DNA of 64,000 nt from Streptomyces sp. NBC_01296 (GTDB lineage Bacteria; Actinomycetota; Actinomycetes; Streptomycetales; Streptomycetaceae). The notes beneath the pieces were generated by a model. The model searched no databases. It was given only the letters and a program-made list of their open reading frames with translations, and had not been told where the DNA came from. Positions 44,148 to 55,246 of the stretch are shown here, piece by piece (position 1 is the first letter of the stretch; each line of letters begins with the position of its first letter). The DNA lies in assembly GCF_035984415.1 (NCBI RefSeq), contig NZ_CP130720.1, positions 5,766,001 through 5,830,000 of the forward strand, in the 5' to 3' direction. Position numbers and translations under genes: made by a program.

Positions 44148-45488
44148 TCACCCTTCGGACCGGCGCGTGCGCCGCGTGAGCCGGGCGTGCAGGGAGCGCG
44201 CAGAGGCGTCCGTGAGCGCCGCGATCTGGTCGATGACCGCGCGTTTGCGGGCCTTGTCGTCGGGCGCGGTGTCGAAGATCGCCCGGAACTGCGGGTCCAG
44301 TCCCTCGGGTGCGCGGGCGCTGAGCGCCTCGGCGAGTTCGGCCAGGACGATGCGCTGGTCGGCGCGCAGCCGCTCCTGCTCGTCGCGCTGCATCACGTAC
44401 AGGTCGGCGACGGCCTTGAGGACCGCGCACTCGTTGCGCGCCTCGCGCGGGACGACCAGCTCGGCCGCGTACCGGGTCAGCCGGCCGGAGCCGTACGCCT
44501 CGCGGGTGGCGCCCTCGGCGGCCAGGCAGAACCGGCCGATCAGCTGGCTGGTGGCGTCCTTGAGGCGGGCCTGGGCGACGGCGGAACCGTCGTACCCGTG
44601 CGGCCACCACTCCTGCTCCATCAGCCGGTCGAGGGCGCCCCGCAGCTCCTCCGGCTCGGTGTCGGCCGGCACGTACCGGCCGATCGCGACCCGCCAGATG
44701 GCGGTGCGCTCGGGTTCGGCGAAGAGGAGGTTGGGGTCGAGGTGCCCGGCGTGCAGCCCGTCCTCGAAGTCGTGGACGGAGTACGCGACGTCGTCCGACC
44801 AGTCCATCACCTGGGCCTCGAAGCACTTGCGGTCCGCGGGCGCGCCGCGCCGCAGCCACTCGAAGACCGGCAGGTCGTCGTCGTACGCGCCGAACTTGAC
44901 CGAGTCGGGGTCGGTGGGGTGGCCGCCGCGGGCCCACGGGTACTTCGTGGCGGCGTCCAGGCAGGCCCGGGTGAGGTTGAGCCCGACGCTGACGAGCTCG
45001 CCGGTGGCCGGGTCGGGCACGAACCGCTTCGGCTCCAGGCGGGTCAGCAGGCGCAGCGACTGGGCGTTGCCCTCGAAGCCGCCGCAGTCCTTGGCGAACT
45101 CGTTCAGCGCCTCCTCGCCGTTGTGCCCGAAGGGCGGGTGGCCCATGTCGTGCGAGAGGCAGGCGGCCTCGACGAGGTCGGGATCGCAGCCGAGGGCCGC
45201 GCCGAGCTCGCGGCCGACCTGGGCGCACTCGAGGGAGTGCGTCAGCCGGGTGCGGGGGCTGGCGTCCCAGTCGTACGAGCGGCTGCCGGGGGTGACCACC
45301 TGGGTCTTCCCGGCGAGGCGGCGCAGCGCGGCGGAGTGCAGGACACGGGCCCGGTCGCGCTGGAAGGCGGTCCGGCCGGGCCTTTTGTCGGGCTCGGCGG
45401 CCCAGCGCTCGGTGTCGGAAGCGTCGTAAGGGCCGTTCGGGTCGAGGTGACGGACGGGTGCGCTGGCGGTGCCTTCCATGCCTTCCAT
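44148..45488 (-). CDS. dgt: deoxyguanosinetriphosphate triphosphohydrolase-like protein
   Basis: A 446-residue HD-domain phosphohydrolase. Metal-binding residues are in RLTHSLECAQVGRELG, CLSHDMGHPPFGHNGEEAL and a later VMDWSDDVAYSVHDFEDG. The family removes triphosphate from dNTPs. The start is uncertain between ATG 45488 and ATG 45479, as the first codons are a repeated ATGGAAGGC unit. It sits in the conserved dnaG neighbourhood of actinobacteria. Confidence 0.92.
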   Translation of the reverse strand: MEGMEGTASAPVRHLDPNGPYDASDTERWAAEPDKRPGRTAFQRDRARVLHSAALRRLAGKTQVVTPGSRSYDWDASPRTRLTHSLECAQVGRELGAALGCDPDLVEAACLSHDMGHPPFGHNGEEALNEFAKDCGGFEGNAQSLRLLTRLEPKRFVPDPATGELVSVGLNLTRACLDAATKYPWARGGHPTDPDSVKFGAYDDDLPVFEWLRRGAPADRKCFEAQVMDWSDDVAYSVHDFEDGLHAGHLDPNLLFAEPERTAIWRVAIGRYVPADTEPEELRGALDRLMEQEWWPHGYDGSAVAQARLKDATSQLIGRFCLAAEGATREAYGSGRLTRYAAELVVPREARNECAVLKAVADLYVMQRDEQERLRADQRIVLAELAEALSARAPEGLDPQFRAIFDTAPDDKARKRAVIDQIAALTDASARSLHARLTRRTRRSEG

Positions 45489-45553
45489 GCTCAGACGGTA
45501 ACCGGAAGCACCGACAATGCGACCAATCTGAGCAATCCGCGCCAACGCGGTCT

Positions 45554-46291
45554 TTACGCGGTGGCCAGTTTCAGGGCGCCCGGGGCGGCCGGGGAGCTCT
45601 GCTGCCGGGCCAGCGCCTCGTCGTAGCGCTGGAGTACGAGACGGGCCAGGGCCGGGTGGTCGCCGAGCGGGGCGGCCGCCGGGCCGGGCGCGGCGGCGGC
45701 GCTCTGCGCGGCGAAGCGGCCGGGGGCGGTGAAGTACGAGGCCACCGCGACCCGGTGGTGGCCGCGGGCGGCGAGGGCGCGGAGGGCGTCGGGGACGGTG
45801 GGGGCCGCGGCGGACGCGTAGGCCGGTACGACGGCCGCGCCGCCGAGGCGTTCGGAGAGCAGGGCGGCGGTGCGGCGGGTGTCGGCCGCCGAGTCCGGGT
45901 CCCGGGAGCCGGCGGCGGCGAGTACGACGGCCGTACTCGCGCCGGGGGCCCAGCCCGCCTCGAGGAGGCGCTCGTACAGAGCCTCGACCAGCAGGGGATG
46001 CGGGCCGAGCGGGGCGGCGACGCGGGCGTCCAGGTGGGCGGCGCGGGCGGCCGCCGCGGGCAGGTCCCGCTTGACGTGGTGGCCGCGGCCGAGGAGCAGC
46101 GGGACGAGCACGGCCGCGCCGGTGGCGTCCGCGAGGGTCTCGCCGAGCAGCGGCCGGTTCAGCTCGACGTGTCCGAGCCGGACGTCGAGTCGGGGGCGGA
46201 GCTCGCGGATCCGGTCGAGGAGGGCCAGGACGGTGGGGAGAGCGCGGGGGTCGCGGCTGCCGTGGGCGACGGCGACGAGGGTGGGCTGCAT
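45554..46291 (-). CDS. sirohydrochlorin chelatase (SirB/CbiX-like)
   Basis: A 245-residue two-module chelatase that inserts a metal into sirohydrochlorin. Metal-binding His appear in LVAVAHGSRDPR and VPLLLGRGHHVKRDLP. The second half repeats the fold with VLAAAGSRDPDS, in which the second histidine is replaced. With nirB and nasA in the same window, ferrochelation to siroheme for NirB is the likely role, though cobaltochelation is not excluded. The ATG is at 46291. Confidence 0.88.
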   Translation of the reverse strand: MQPTLVAVAHGSRDPRALPTVLALLDRIRELRPRLDVRLGHVELNRPLLGETLADATGAAVLVPLLLGRGHHVKRDLPAAAARAAHLDARVAAPLGPHPLLVEALYERLLEAGWAPGASTAVVLAAAGSRDPDSAADTRRTAALLSERLGGAAVVPAYASAAAPTVPDALRALAARGHHRVAVASYFTAPGRFAAQSAAAAPGPAAAPLGDHPALARLVLQRYDEALARQQSSPAAPGALKLATA

Positions 46292-46621
46292 GGGCGGACT
46301 CCGTCGGACCGGCCCCCCGCGGTGTGCCATGGGCGCAGTCCGCTGAGCTGCATGCCGAGTTGGGTGGTGATCCGGGTCAGCAGCTCCGTGGCCGTGGCGG
46401 GGGGAAAGGGGAGGGACAGGGACTCGGGAGGGTGCACCAGCTCCGTCATGAACCGATCCTGCGGGCCGGAGGTTGCGTGGGCGTTGCGCGGGGGTGACGG
46501 GTGTTTTCCGGGTGCTCACCCGCTCATTCGTCCGAGTGAAAGGCGGGGGAGGGGGAACTGGGGGCCGGTCGTAGATCGTCAATGTGTGCGAACGACGTGT
46601 GGCGCAACGGGGGGATCGACC
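46292..46621. other. divergent intergenic region, chelatase / SanA-like gene
   Basis: 330 bases without a firm gene. A leftward ORF from ATG 46449 with AGGA upstream begins MTELVHPPESLSLPFPP and runs into the chelatase in another frame; its first 45 residues look coding, the rest does not. It may be a truncated gene. Promoters for both flanking genes must lie here. Confidence 0.45.
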
Positions 46622-47305
46622 ATGAAGCTGAAGCTGATGCCGGGTTGGACGGGGACGGTGGCGGGGCGCCGGCGGGCCGTCCAGGCGGTGGCGGCCGCGT
46701 TCGTGCTGGCGCTGCTGCCCTCGGCATGGACGCATGCGGTGGCCGCGGACCGGCTGCGGAGCACGGCCGATGCGCCGGCCACCGAGGTGGCGATGGTGTT
46801 CGGGGCGGGGCTGTGGAACGGGCGGCCGACCCCGTATCTGGCCAGACGGCTCGATGCGGCGGCCGAGCTGTACCGCACCGGCAAGGCCAAGGTCGTGCTC
46901 GTCACCGGGGACAACAGCCGCACCGAGTACGACGAGCCCGACGCGATGCGCACGTACCTGACCGCCCACGGGGTGCCGGGGGACCGGATCGTCAGCGACT
47001 ACGCCGGCTTCGACACGTGGGACTCCTGTGTCCGGGCCAAGGAGATCTTCGGGGTGAAGCGGGCCGTGCTGATCAGCCAGGGCTTCCACATACGCCGGGC
47101 CGTCGCGCTGTGCGATGCGGCGGGCGTGGAGGCGTACGGGGTCGGGGTCGACGACGAGCACGACTCGACCTGGTACTACGGCGGCACGCGCGAGGTCTTC
47201 GCGGCCGGCAAGGCGGCGCTGGACGCGGCCTTCAAGCCGGAACCGCGGTTCATGGGGCCGAAGGAACCGGGGGTGTCGCGGGCCCTGGGCGCTCTGGCAA
47301 ACTGA
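46622..47305 (+). CDS. SanA/YdcF-like (DUF218) protein
   Basis: A 227-residue protein with an N-terminal membrane anchor or signal (RAVQAVAAAFVLALLPSAWTHAVAA). A DUF218 domain follows: VAMVFGAGLWNGRPTPYLARRLDAAAELYRTGKAKVVLVTGDN, then EPDAMRTYLTAHGVP, DTWDSCVRAKEIF and VLISQGFHIRRAVALCDAAG. SanA-type proteins affect cell envelope barrier function in other bacteria. The biochemical activity is unknown. The ATG follows GGGGGGATCGACC. Confidence 0.87.
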   Translation: MKLKLMPGWTGTVAGRRRAVQAVAAAFVLALLPSAWTHAVAADRLRSTADAPATEVAMVFGAGLWNGRPTPYLARRLDAAAELYRTGKAKVVLVTGDNSRTEYDEPDAMRTYLTAHGVPGDRIVSDYAGFDTWDSCVRAKEIFGVKRAVLISQGFHIRRAVALCDAAGVEAYGVGVDDEHDSTWYYGGTREVFAAGKAALDAAFKPEPRFMGPKEPGVSRALGALAN

Positions 47306-47376
47306 CGCGCCGTCGGCTGTCTATGCCGATTAGTCATATACGGGCGTGTCCGTCTCGCTGTCAGGGGTGTGGAACC

Positions 47377-48147
47377 GTGGCTGTTGTGGATCTGAGCGGC
47401 AAGGCCGTCGTCATCACCGGGGGAGCCCGGGGGCTGGGCGCGGCGGCGGCGCAGGCCGTCGTGGACGGCGGCGGCCGCGTGCTGATCACCGACGTGCTGG
47501 AGGCGGAGGGCGCGGAGACGGCCGGGAAGCTGGGCGGCGCGGCGCGGTTCCTGCGGCACGACGTCACGAGCGAGGCCGACTGGCAGGCCGCCCTCGACCA
47601 CGCGGTGGCCGAGTTCGGCCGGATCGACGGGCTCGTGAACAACGCCGGCATAGCCACCGGGCAGCTTCTGGAGCACGAGAGCGTCGAACACTTCCGCCAG
47701 GTCGTCGAGATCAACCTGGTCGGCACCTTCATCGGCATCAAGACCGCAATACCGCTGCTGCGGGCGAACGACGGCGGCTCCATCGTCAACATCTCGTCCG
47801 CGGCCGGGCTCACCGGCCTGGCGCTCACCGCCGGGTACGGGGCCTCCAAGTGGGGCGTGCGCGGCCTGTCGAAGATCGGCGCGGTCGAGCTCGCCGAGGC
47901 GAGGATCCGCGTCAACTCGGTGCACCCGGGCATGACGCTGACCCCGATGACCGCCCCGGTCGGCATCCAGCCGGGCGAGGGCAACTTCCCCGGCGCCCCG
48001 ATGGGCCGCGTGGGCGCCCCGGAGGAGATAGCCGCGGCGGTCGCCTTCCTCCTGTCCGACGCCGCCGCGTACATGACCGGCGCCGAACTCGCGGTGGACG
48101 GCGGCTGGACCGCCGGGCTGACCGTCCGGACCCTCACCGGCCGGTAG
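47377..48147 (+). CDS. SDR family oxidoreductase (hydroxysteroid dehydrogenase-like)
   Basis: A 256-residue short-chain dehydrogenase: cofactor motif ITGGARGLGAAAAQAV, Asp in LITDVLE favouring NAD(H), NNAG in LVNNAGIATG, catalytic Ser in IVNISSAAGLTG and Tyr/Lys in AGYGASKWGVRG, C-terminus AELAVDGGWTAG. The pattern resembles 3-alpha/20-beta-hydroxysteroid dehydrogenases known from Streptomyces. The GTG at 47377 follows GGGGTGTGGAACC. Substrate unproven. Confidence 0.87.
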   Translation: MAVVDLSGKAVVITGGARGLGAAAAQAVVDGGGRVLITDVLEAEGAETAGKLGGAARFLRHDVTSEADWQAALDHAVAEFGRIDGLVNNAGIATGQLLEHESVEHFRQVVEINLVGTFIGIKTAIPLLRANDGGSIVNISSAAGLTGLALTAGYGASKWGVRGLSKIGAVELAEARIRVNSVHPGMTLTPMTAPVGIQPGEGNFPGAPMGRVGAPEEIAAAVAFLLSDAAAYMTGAELAVDGGWTAGLTVRTLTGR

Positions 48148-48190
48148 CACCGGCCCCCACCGGCCCCCACCGGCCCCCACGGGCCCCCAC
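48148..48190. repeat. 10-bp tandem repeat
   Basis: CGGCCCCCAC occurs three times in a row (48151-48180) followed by GGGCCCCCAC (48181-48190) and a decaying fifth unit. It starts just after the SDR stop codon. Strand slippage is the likely origin. It replaces any recognisable terminator. Confidence 0.85.
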
Positions 48191-48325
48191 GGGCCGCCGC
48201 CGGCTCCGCCGGGAGGCGGGTGGGAGGCGGCGGTGGGTGTCGACCGGGCGCCGGCGGCCCGCGCGGGTGACCGGCGGGGCCTCACCGGGCGTCCGCGGGC
48301 CCGCTGAGGCGCCTGTACGGGAGGT

Positions 48326-48352
48326 GTAACCGGAAGCGGCGGCTCGCGTAAC
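48326..48352 (+). promoter_or_regulatory. paired GTAAC elements, possible GlnR site of nasA
   Basis: Two GTAAC pentamers start at 48326 and 48348, exactly 22 bases apart. This equals the repeat distance of GlnR a-sites (5+6+5+6). The intervening b-site position reads CGGCG, a poor match to GaAAC. It lies 24-50 bases before the nasA ATG. Confidence 0.45.
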
Positions 48353-48375
48353 ACCGCCGCCGCAGGCTGGACGGT

Positions 48376-50454
<2,079 letters not shown>

Positions 50455-50461
50455 CCGCTGG

Positions 50462-51400
50462 TCACCTCCATCGGTCGAAGGTCGGCCCCAGCGCGGTCAG
50501 CAGCCGCTCGGCATGGGACGCGGCGGAGCCGGAGATCCCCGGGTAGTCGGCGCGGAAGGCGTCCCAGTCGGCCCACTTGACCTCGGAGAAAGCCTCCAGG
50601 GTCAGGGGGGTGTACTCGCCCGACTCCCGGAAGACCGTGTGGATCAGCTCGTACGGGGCCGTGCAGCGCTCGGCGAGCAGGACCGCGTCGTACAGGTCCT
50701 TGCCCTGCGGGTACATGTCCGTGGCCAGCCAGACCAGCTTCCAGGCCAGCGACAGCTCCGGCGTGGCCGCCCGCAGGCGCACGCCCGCGACGTCGGCCGG
50801 CTCCGGCTCCGCCGGGAGGCGCTCGTTGAAGACGAAGTCCAGCTGGACCTGGCCCCCCGGCAGGCCCGGGGCCGACCAGGGCAGGACCAGGCGCCGCCCG
50901 GGGACGCGCTCGTACGTCCAGATGTCCTCGGAGACCGCCCCGGCGGCCGGCATCACCAGCCCGCCCTGTTCGGCGGCGGACCGCTCCGCCGACTGAGCGA
51001 CGGCCGCCAACAGCTGCCCCGTGCGCGGCTCCTCGATCGCCCAGTCCCGGGGGACCACCACGAAGTCCAGGTCGTGCGGCTCCCGCGCCGCCGCTCCGAA
51101 CCACCCGGCCATGAGCATGCTGCCGCGCAGGACCAGTGAGTCCGCCCAGCCCGACCGGGCGACGCCCCGCGCCACCACGTCGAGCGCGCTGCGGCGGGCG
51201 GCCCGCCAGGCGGGCCGCAGCGCGCCGTCCACGGCCGAGTCCGTGATCCGGTAGCCGTCCGCGAAGTGCTTGAGCGCGGGGTCGAAGACCCGGGACTCGG
51301 AGCCCGCCGTGTCCAGGCCGGCCGTGGAAGTGCGCGGCAGGTCGTACTGGCGTCGCCTCCAGTCGTCCCTCGCCGCGTCCTGCGCGCTCGTCCCGGTCAT
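50462..51400 (-). CDS. AbiEii/AbiGii-type nucleotidyltransferase
   Basis: A 312-residue protein with a nucleotidyltransferase fold. LVLRGSMLMAGWFGAAAREPHDLDFVVVPRDW contains the G-S helix and the D-x-D metal pair; a third Asp is in GGQVQLDFVFNERLP, and a conserved Lys in AWKLVWLATDMYPQGKDLYDAVLL. AbiEii proteins are the toxin of type IV toxin-antitoxin and phage-abortive systems. The usual AbiEi antitoxin is missing: the coupled upstream gene (ATGA overlap) is an unrelated unknown. A housekeeping nucleotidyltransferase role is equally possible. Confidence 0.8.
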   Translation of the reverse strand: MTGTSAQDAARDDWRRRQYDLPRTSTAGLDTAGSESRVFDPALKHFADGYRITDSAVDGALRPAWRAARRSALDVVARGVARSGWADSLVLRGSMLMAGWFGAAAREPHDLDFVVVPRDWAIEEPRTGQLLAAVAQSAERSAAEQGGLVMPAAGAVSEDIWTYERVPGRRLVLPWSAPGLPGGQVQLDFVFNERLPAEPEPADVAGVRLRAATPELSLAWKLVWLATDMYPQGKDLYDAVLLAERCTAPYELIHTVFRESGEYTPLTLEAFSEVKWADWDAFRADYPGISGSAASHAERLLTALGPTFDRWR

Positions 51401-51999
51401 GCCGTCGCCCCTTCGTCGATCCAGCCGTCGTCCACCGACAGGTTGCTGTCGTACAGCACGAACTCCCGCTCCTCCGAGCGGATTTCGTACCCCACCGAGC
51501 CGAGCGCGGCGGCCAGCGCGTCGCAGGCCGCCCCCGCCCCCGCCGCCGTGCCCCGCCACCGCTGGGTCACGAAGCGCTCGTGGCGCCCTTCGGGCAGGCA
51601 GCGGCGCGCGTTCCACGACAGGTGCGCCCCGTGCGGGGTCACCAGGGCCTCCAGGGCGCACCGGTCGAACCCGGCCGGCAGCAGCAGCTTCAGGTGGTGC
51701 TCGAAGTAGCCGCCGCCGGGGCCCGGCCGGTCCGTGGTCCACGGGACCGTCTCCACCTTCACGCGCACCGGATCGAAGCCCGCCGCCCGCAGCCGGGGCA
51801 CCAGGGCCTCGTGGCCCGTGCGGTCCCGCAGCGTCAGCATCGGCTGCGACACCATCCGGCCGCGCGCCAGCAGGATGTGCGTGACCTTCAACCCCCGCCC
51901 CCGGGCCCACGCTTCGAGCCGCGCCAGCTCCTCCGGGTCCGGGCAGCGCACCGTCACATGGGTTTCGTACTCAGACACGGCATCGATCTTCTCGGACAT
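51397..51999 (-). CDS. conserved protein of unknown function coupled to AbiEii gene
   Basis: A 200-residue soluble protein I do not recognise. It begins near SEYETHVTVRCPDPEELARLEAWARGRGLKVTHILLARGRMVSQPML and has conserved-looking histidines in GGYFEHHLKLLLPAG and VTPHGAHLSWNARRCLPEG. Its stop overlaps the ATG of the nucleotidyltransferase, implying joint function. Start alternatives are ATG 51999, ATG 52014 and a later GTG. It is divergent from hrdA. Confidence 0.7.
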   Translation of the reverse strand: MSEKIDAVSEYETHVTVRCPDPEELARLEAWARGRGLKVTHILLARGRMVSQPMLTLRDRTGHEALVPRLRAAGFDPVRVKVETVPWTTDRPGPGGGYFEHHLKLLLPAGFDRCALEALVTPHGAHLSWNARRCLPEGRHERFVTQRWRGTAAGAGAACDALAAALGSVGYEIRSEEREFVLYDSNLSVDDGWIDEGATA

Positions 52000-52152
52000 G
52001 CGTCCGATCCGCATCGGGATTCCCGGCGGGGGGTAACCATCCGGTCACGCACCGGACTCAGAAAGTGCTCGCACGCCCCTCGTGGCAGTGATGTGTCGTA
52101 CCCCACACTGAGGTGCGGTGCCCCCGTCCTCGGAGCCCTGGAGGTCGCCCCC

Positions 52153-53238
52153 GTGCAGACCCAGATCCTGACCGTCAACGTGAGCCCGCCCGTCCATGAC
52201 ACCGAGGCCACTGCGGGTGAAGAGCCCGAGGCCGACGCCGTGGACGAGGAGCCCGAAGAGCCCGAGGTACTGGAGCTGATCGAGCAGGTGCCCGAGCCGC
52301 GCCGGCGCGCCGACACCGGCGGAGCGGGCCCTTCCGCCGACCTGTTCCGCCAGTACCTGCGCGAGATAGGCAGGATCCCGCTGCTCTCCGCCGCCGAGGA
52401 GGTCGAGCTCGCGCGCCGCGTCGAAGCCGGACTCTTCGCCGAGGAGAAACTGGGCAACACCCCCGACCTCGACCTGCGGCTCGCCCTCGACCTCGACAAG
52501 CTCGTCGTCATGGGGCGGATGGCCAAGAGGCGCCTGATCGAGTCGAACCTGCGGCTCGTCGTCTCCGTCGCGAAGCGCTACGTGGGCCGCGGGCTCACCA
52601 TGCTCGACCTCGTGCAGGAGGGGAACCTCGGGCTCATTCGGGCCGTTGAGAAGTTCGACTACGCCCGCGGGTACAAGTTCTCCACCTACGCCACCTGGTG
52701 GATCCGGCAGGCCATGTCGCGGGCCCTCGCCGACCAGGCCCGCACCATCCGCGTGCCCGTGCACGTCGTGGAGCTGATCAACCGCGTCGTGCGCGTACAG
52801 CGCCGCATGCTCCAGGAACGCGGGTACGAGCCCACCGCCGAAGAGGTCGCCGTCCACCTCGAGCTGACCCCCGAGCGGGTCCTGGAGGTGCTGCGCCTCG
52901 CCCAGGAGCCGGTCTCGCTGCACGCTCCGGTCGGCGAGGAGGACGATGTCGCCCTCGGCGATCTGATCGAGGACGGGGACGCGGCCTCGCCCATGGAGTC
53001 CGCCGCGTTCTTCCTGCTCCGCGAGCACCTGGAAGCCGTGCTGTCGACCCTCGGCGAGCGCGAGCGCAAGGTCGTGCAGCTGCGCTACGGCCTGGCCGAC
53101 GGCCGGCCCCGCACCCTGGAGGAGATCGGGCGGATCTTCGGCGTGACGCGCGAGCGGATCCGGCAGATCGAGTCCAAGACGCTCAACAAGCTGCGCGACC
53201 ACGCCTTCGCCGACCAGCTCCGCGGCTACCTGGACTGA
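52153..53238 (+). CDS. hrdA: RNA polymerase sigma factor HrdA (group 2 sigma-70)
   Basis: A 361-residue sigma factor. After an acidic N-terminal stretch (EEPEADAVDEEPEEPEVLE) come region 1.2 (DLFRQYLREIGRIPLLSAAEEVELARRVEAG), region 2 (RLIESNLRLVVSVAKRY, KFSTYATWWIRQAMSRALADQ), region 3 and region 4.2 helix-turn-helix (TLEEIGRIFGVTRERIRQIESKTLNKLR). It is closely related to the principal sigma HrdB and dispensable in S. coelicolor. The ADLFRQYLREIG start and this neighbourhood fit HrdA rather than HrdC or HrdD. GTG start at 52153. Confidence 0.88.
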   Translation: MQTQILTVNVSPPVHDTEATAGEEPEADAVDEEPEEPEVLELIEQVPEPRRRADTGGAGPSADLFRQYLREIGRIPLLSAAEEVELARRVEAGLFAEEKLGNTPDLDLRLALDLDKLVVMGRMAKRRLIESNLRLVVSVAKRYVGRGLTMLDLVQEGNLGLIRAVEKFDYARGYKFSTYATWWIRQAMSRALADQARTIRVPVHVVELINRVVRVQRRMLQERGYEPTAEEVAVHLELTPERVLEVLRLAQEPVSLHAPVGEEDDVALGDLIEDGDAASPMESAAFFLLREHLEAVLSTLGERERKVVQLRYGLADGRPRTLEEIGRIFGVTRERIRQIESKTLNKLRDHAFADQLRGYLD

Positions 53239-53252
53239 GAGCGGTACGGAGA

Positions 53253-53283
53253 AGGGGTGCCCCCCTGACGAGAGGGCACCCCT
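53253..53283. terminator. bidirectional terminator between hrdA and the ABC exporter
   Basis: A 10-bp perfect stem (53253-53262 with 53274-53283) lies 14 bases after the hrdA stop, in the gap between two convergent genes. Confidence 0.8.
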
Positions 53284-53323
53284 GGCCAACACACCGCAGC
53301 CGGACCGGCCGACGCCTGGCCGT

Positions 53324-55246
53324 CTAATCGACCTCGGCCACCGCCTGCGCGAACTGCGCCGCGTACAGCCGCGCGTACGCGCCGTCCGCCGCCAGCAGCT
53401 CCTCGTGCGTGCCCTGCTCCACGATCGAGCCGTTCTCCATCACCAGGATCACGTCCGCATCGCGGATCGTGGACAGCCGGTGCGCGATCACGAAGGACGT
53501 ACGGCCGTGCGCGAGGCGGGCCATCGCCTTCTGGATCAGCACCTCGGTACGGGTGTCCACCGAGCTCGTCGCCTCGTCGAGCACCAGGATCACCGGGTCC
53601 GACAGGAACGCCCGGGCGATGGTGATCAGCTGCTTCTCGCCCGCGCTGACGCCCGCGCCCTCGTCGTCCAGCACGGTGTCGTAGCCGTCCGGCAGGGTGC
53701 GGACGAACCGGTCCGCGTGGGCGGCCCGCGCCGCCTCCTCGATCTCGGCGCGCGTGACCTCGCGCGAAGCACCGTAGGCGATGTTCTCCGCGATGGTGCC
53801 GCCGAACAGCCACGTGTCCTGGAGCACCATGCCGATCCCGCTGCGCAGTTCCTCGCGGGTCATCTTCGCGATGTCCACCCCGTCGAGGGCGATCTCGCCG
53901 CCCGTGACCTCGTAGAACCGCATCAGCAGGTTGACCAGCGTGGTCTTGCCGGCGCCCGTCGGGCCGACGATCGCGACCGTGTGGCCGGGCTCGACGGTCA
54001 GCGACAGGTTCTCGATCAGCGGCTTGTCCGGCTCGTACCGGAAGGCCACCTTGTCGAGCGTGACCTGGCCCCGAAGCTGCTCCGGCCGCTCCGGCACCGC
54101 GGTGTCCGGCTCCTGCTCCTGCGCGTCGAGCAGCTCGTACACCCGCTCCGCCGAGGCGACACCGGACTGCACCAGGTTCGCCATCGACGCGACCTGCGTC
54201 AGCGGCATCGAGAACTGGCGCGAGTACTGGATGAAGGCCTGCACGTCACCGATCGACAGGGTGCCCGAGGCCACCCGCAGACCGCCGACGACCGCCACCA
54301 GCACGTAGTTGATGTTCGAGATGAAGAACATCACCGGCTGCATGATCCCGCTGACCAGCTGCGCCTTGAACGAGGCCCGGTACAGCGCCTCGTTCTGCTC
54401 GGCGAAGAGCGCCGCGGACTCCTTCTGCCGGCCGAAGACCTTGACCAGCGCGTGGCCCGAGTACATCTCCTCGATGTGCGCGTTGAGCGCGCCCGTGGAC
54501 TTCCACTGCGCCACGAACTGCGGCTGCGACTTCTTGCCGATCTTCGCCGCGACGAAGACCGAGACGGGAATGGTCAGCAGGGCGACCAGCGCCAGCAGCG
54601 GAGAGATCCAGAGCATCATCGCCAGCACGCCGACGATCGTCAGCAGCGAGTTGAGCAGCTGACCCATCGTCTGCTGCAGCGTCTGCCCGATGTTGTCGAT
54701 GTCGTTGGTGGCCCGGCTGAGCACCTCACCGCGCTTTTGCCGGTCGAAGTACGACAGCGGCAGCCGCGACAGCTTCCCCTGCAGCTCCTCGCGCATCCGG
54801 TACACGGTGCCGTTCATGATGTGGTTCGACAGCCGCGTCGCGACCAGCATCAGCAGGCCGGCGAGGGTGAAGACCACCAGCGCCCAGATCGCCACGACCC
54901 CGACGGCACCGAAGTCGATGCCCTCGCCGGGGGTGAAGTCGGTGCCGGACAGCATGTCCGCCATGCCGCCCTCGCCCTTGGCGCGCAGCCCGTCCAGCGC
55001 CTGTTGCTTGGTGATCCCGGCCGGCATCTGCCGGCCGACGATCCCCGCGAACACCAGGTCGGTGGCCTCGCCGAGGATCTTCGGGCCGATGACCGAGCAG
55101 CCGACGCTGCCGACGACGGCGACGACCATGCCCCACAGCTTGGTCCGGTCGTGCGCGATCTGGCGCAGCAGCCGTTTGCCCGAGCTCTTGAAATCCAGGG
55201 ACCGCTCGGCCGGCCCCATCATCATCCGTCCTCCGGGCCCGCTCAT
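53324..55246 (-). CDS. heterodimeric ABC exporter subunit with canonical Walker B
   Basis: A 640-residue half-transporter: six membrane helices in residues 30-345, then an ATPase domain. Walker A is GPTGAGKTT, Q-loop MVLQDTW, signature GVSAGEKQLITIARAF (unusual AGEKQ in place of GGQ), Walker B LVLDEATSSVD with catalytic Glu, H-loop IAHRLSTIRDAD. The ATG overlaps the stop of the upstream partner gene as ATGA. Together they form an exporter of the TM287/288 type; the substrate, perhaps a drug or lipid, is unknown. Confidence 0.92.
   Translation of the reverse strand: MSGPGGRMMMGPAERSLDFKSSGKRLLRQIAHDRTKLWGMVVAVVGSVGCSVIGPKILGEATDLVFAGIVGRQMPAGITKQQALDGLRAKGEGGMADMLSGTDFTPGEGIDFGAVGVVAIWALVVFTLAGLLMLVATRLSNHIMNGTVYRMREELQGKLSRLPLSYFDRQKRGEVLSRATNDIDNIGQTLQQTMGQLLNSLLTIVGVLAMMLWISPLLALVALLTIPVSVFVAAKIGKKSQPQFVAQWKSTGALNAHIEEMYSGHALVKVFGRQKESAALFAEQNEALYRASFKAQLVSGIMQPVMFFISNINYVLVAVVGGLRVASGTLSIGDVQAFIQYSRQFSMPLTQVASMANLVQSGVASAERVYELLDAQEQEPDTAVPERPEQLRGQVTLDKVAFRYEPDKPLIENLSLTVEPGHTVAIVGPTGAGKTTLVNLLMRFYEVTGGEIALDGVDIAKMTREELRSGIGMVLQDTWLFGGTIAENIAYGASREVTRAEIEEAARAAHADRFVRTLPDGYDTVLDDEGAGVSAGEKQLITIARAFLSDPVILVLDEATSSVDTRTEVLIQKAMARLAHGRTSFVIAHRLSTIRDADVILVMENGSIVEQGTHEELLAADGAYARLYAAQFAQAVAEVD

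Noticed and set aside
46159..46449. 96-codon minus-strand ORF overlapping the chelatase start
   Set aside because: The first 45 residues and an AGGA site look plausible, but the second half is the wrong frame of the chelatase. Noted in the intergenic entry only.
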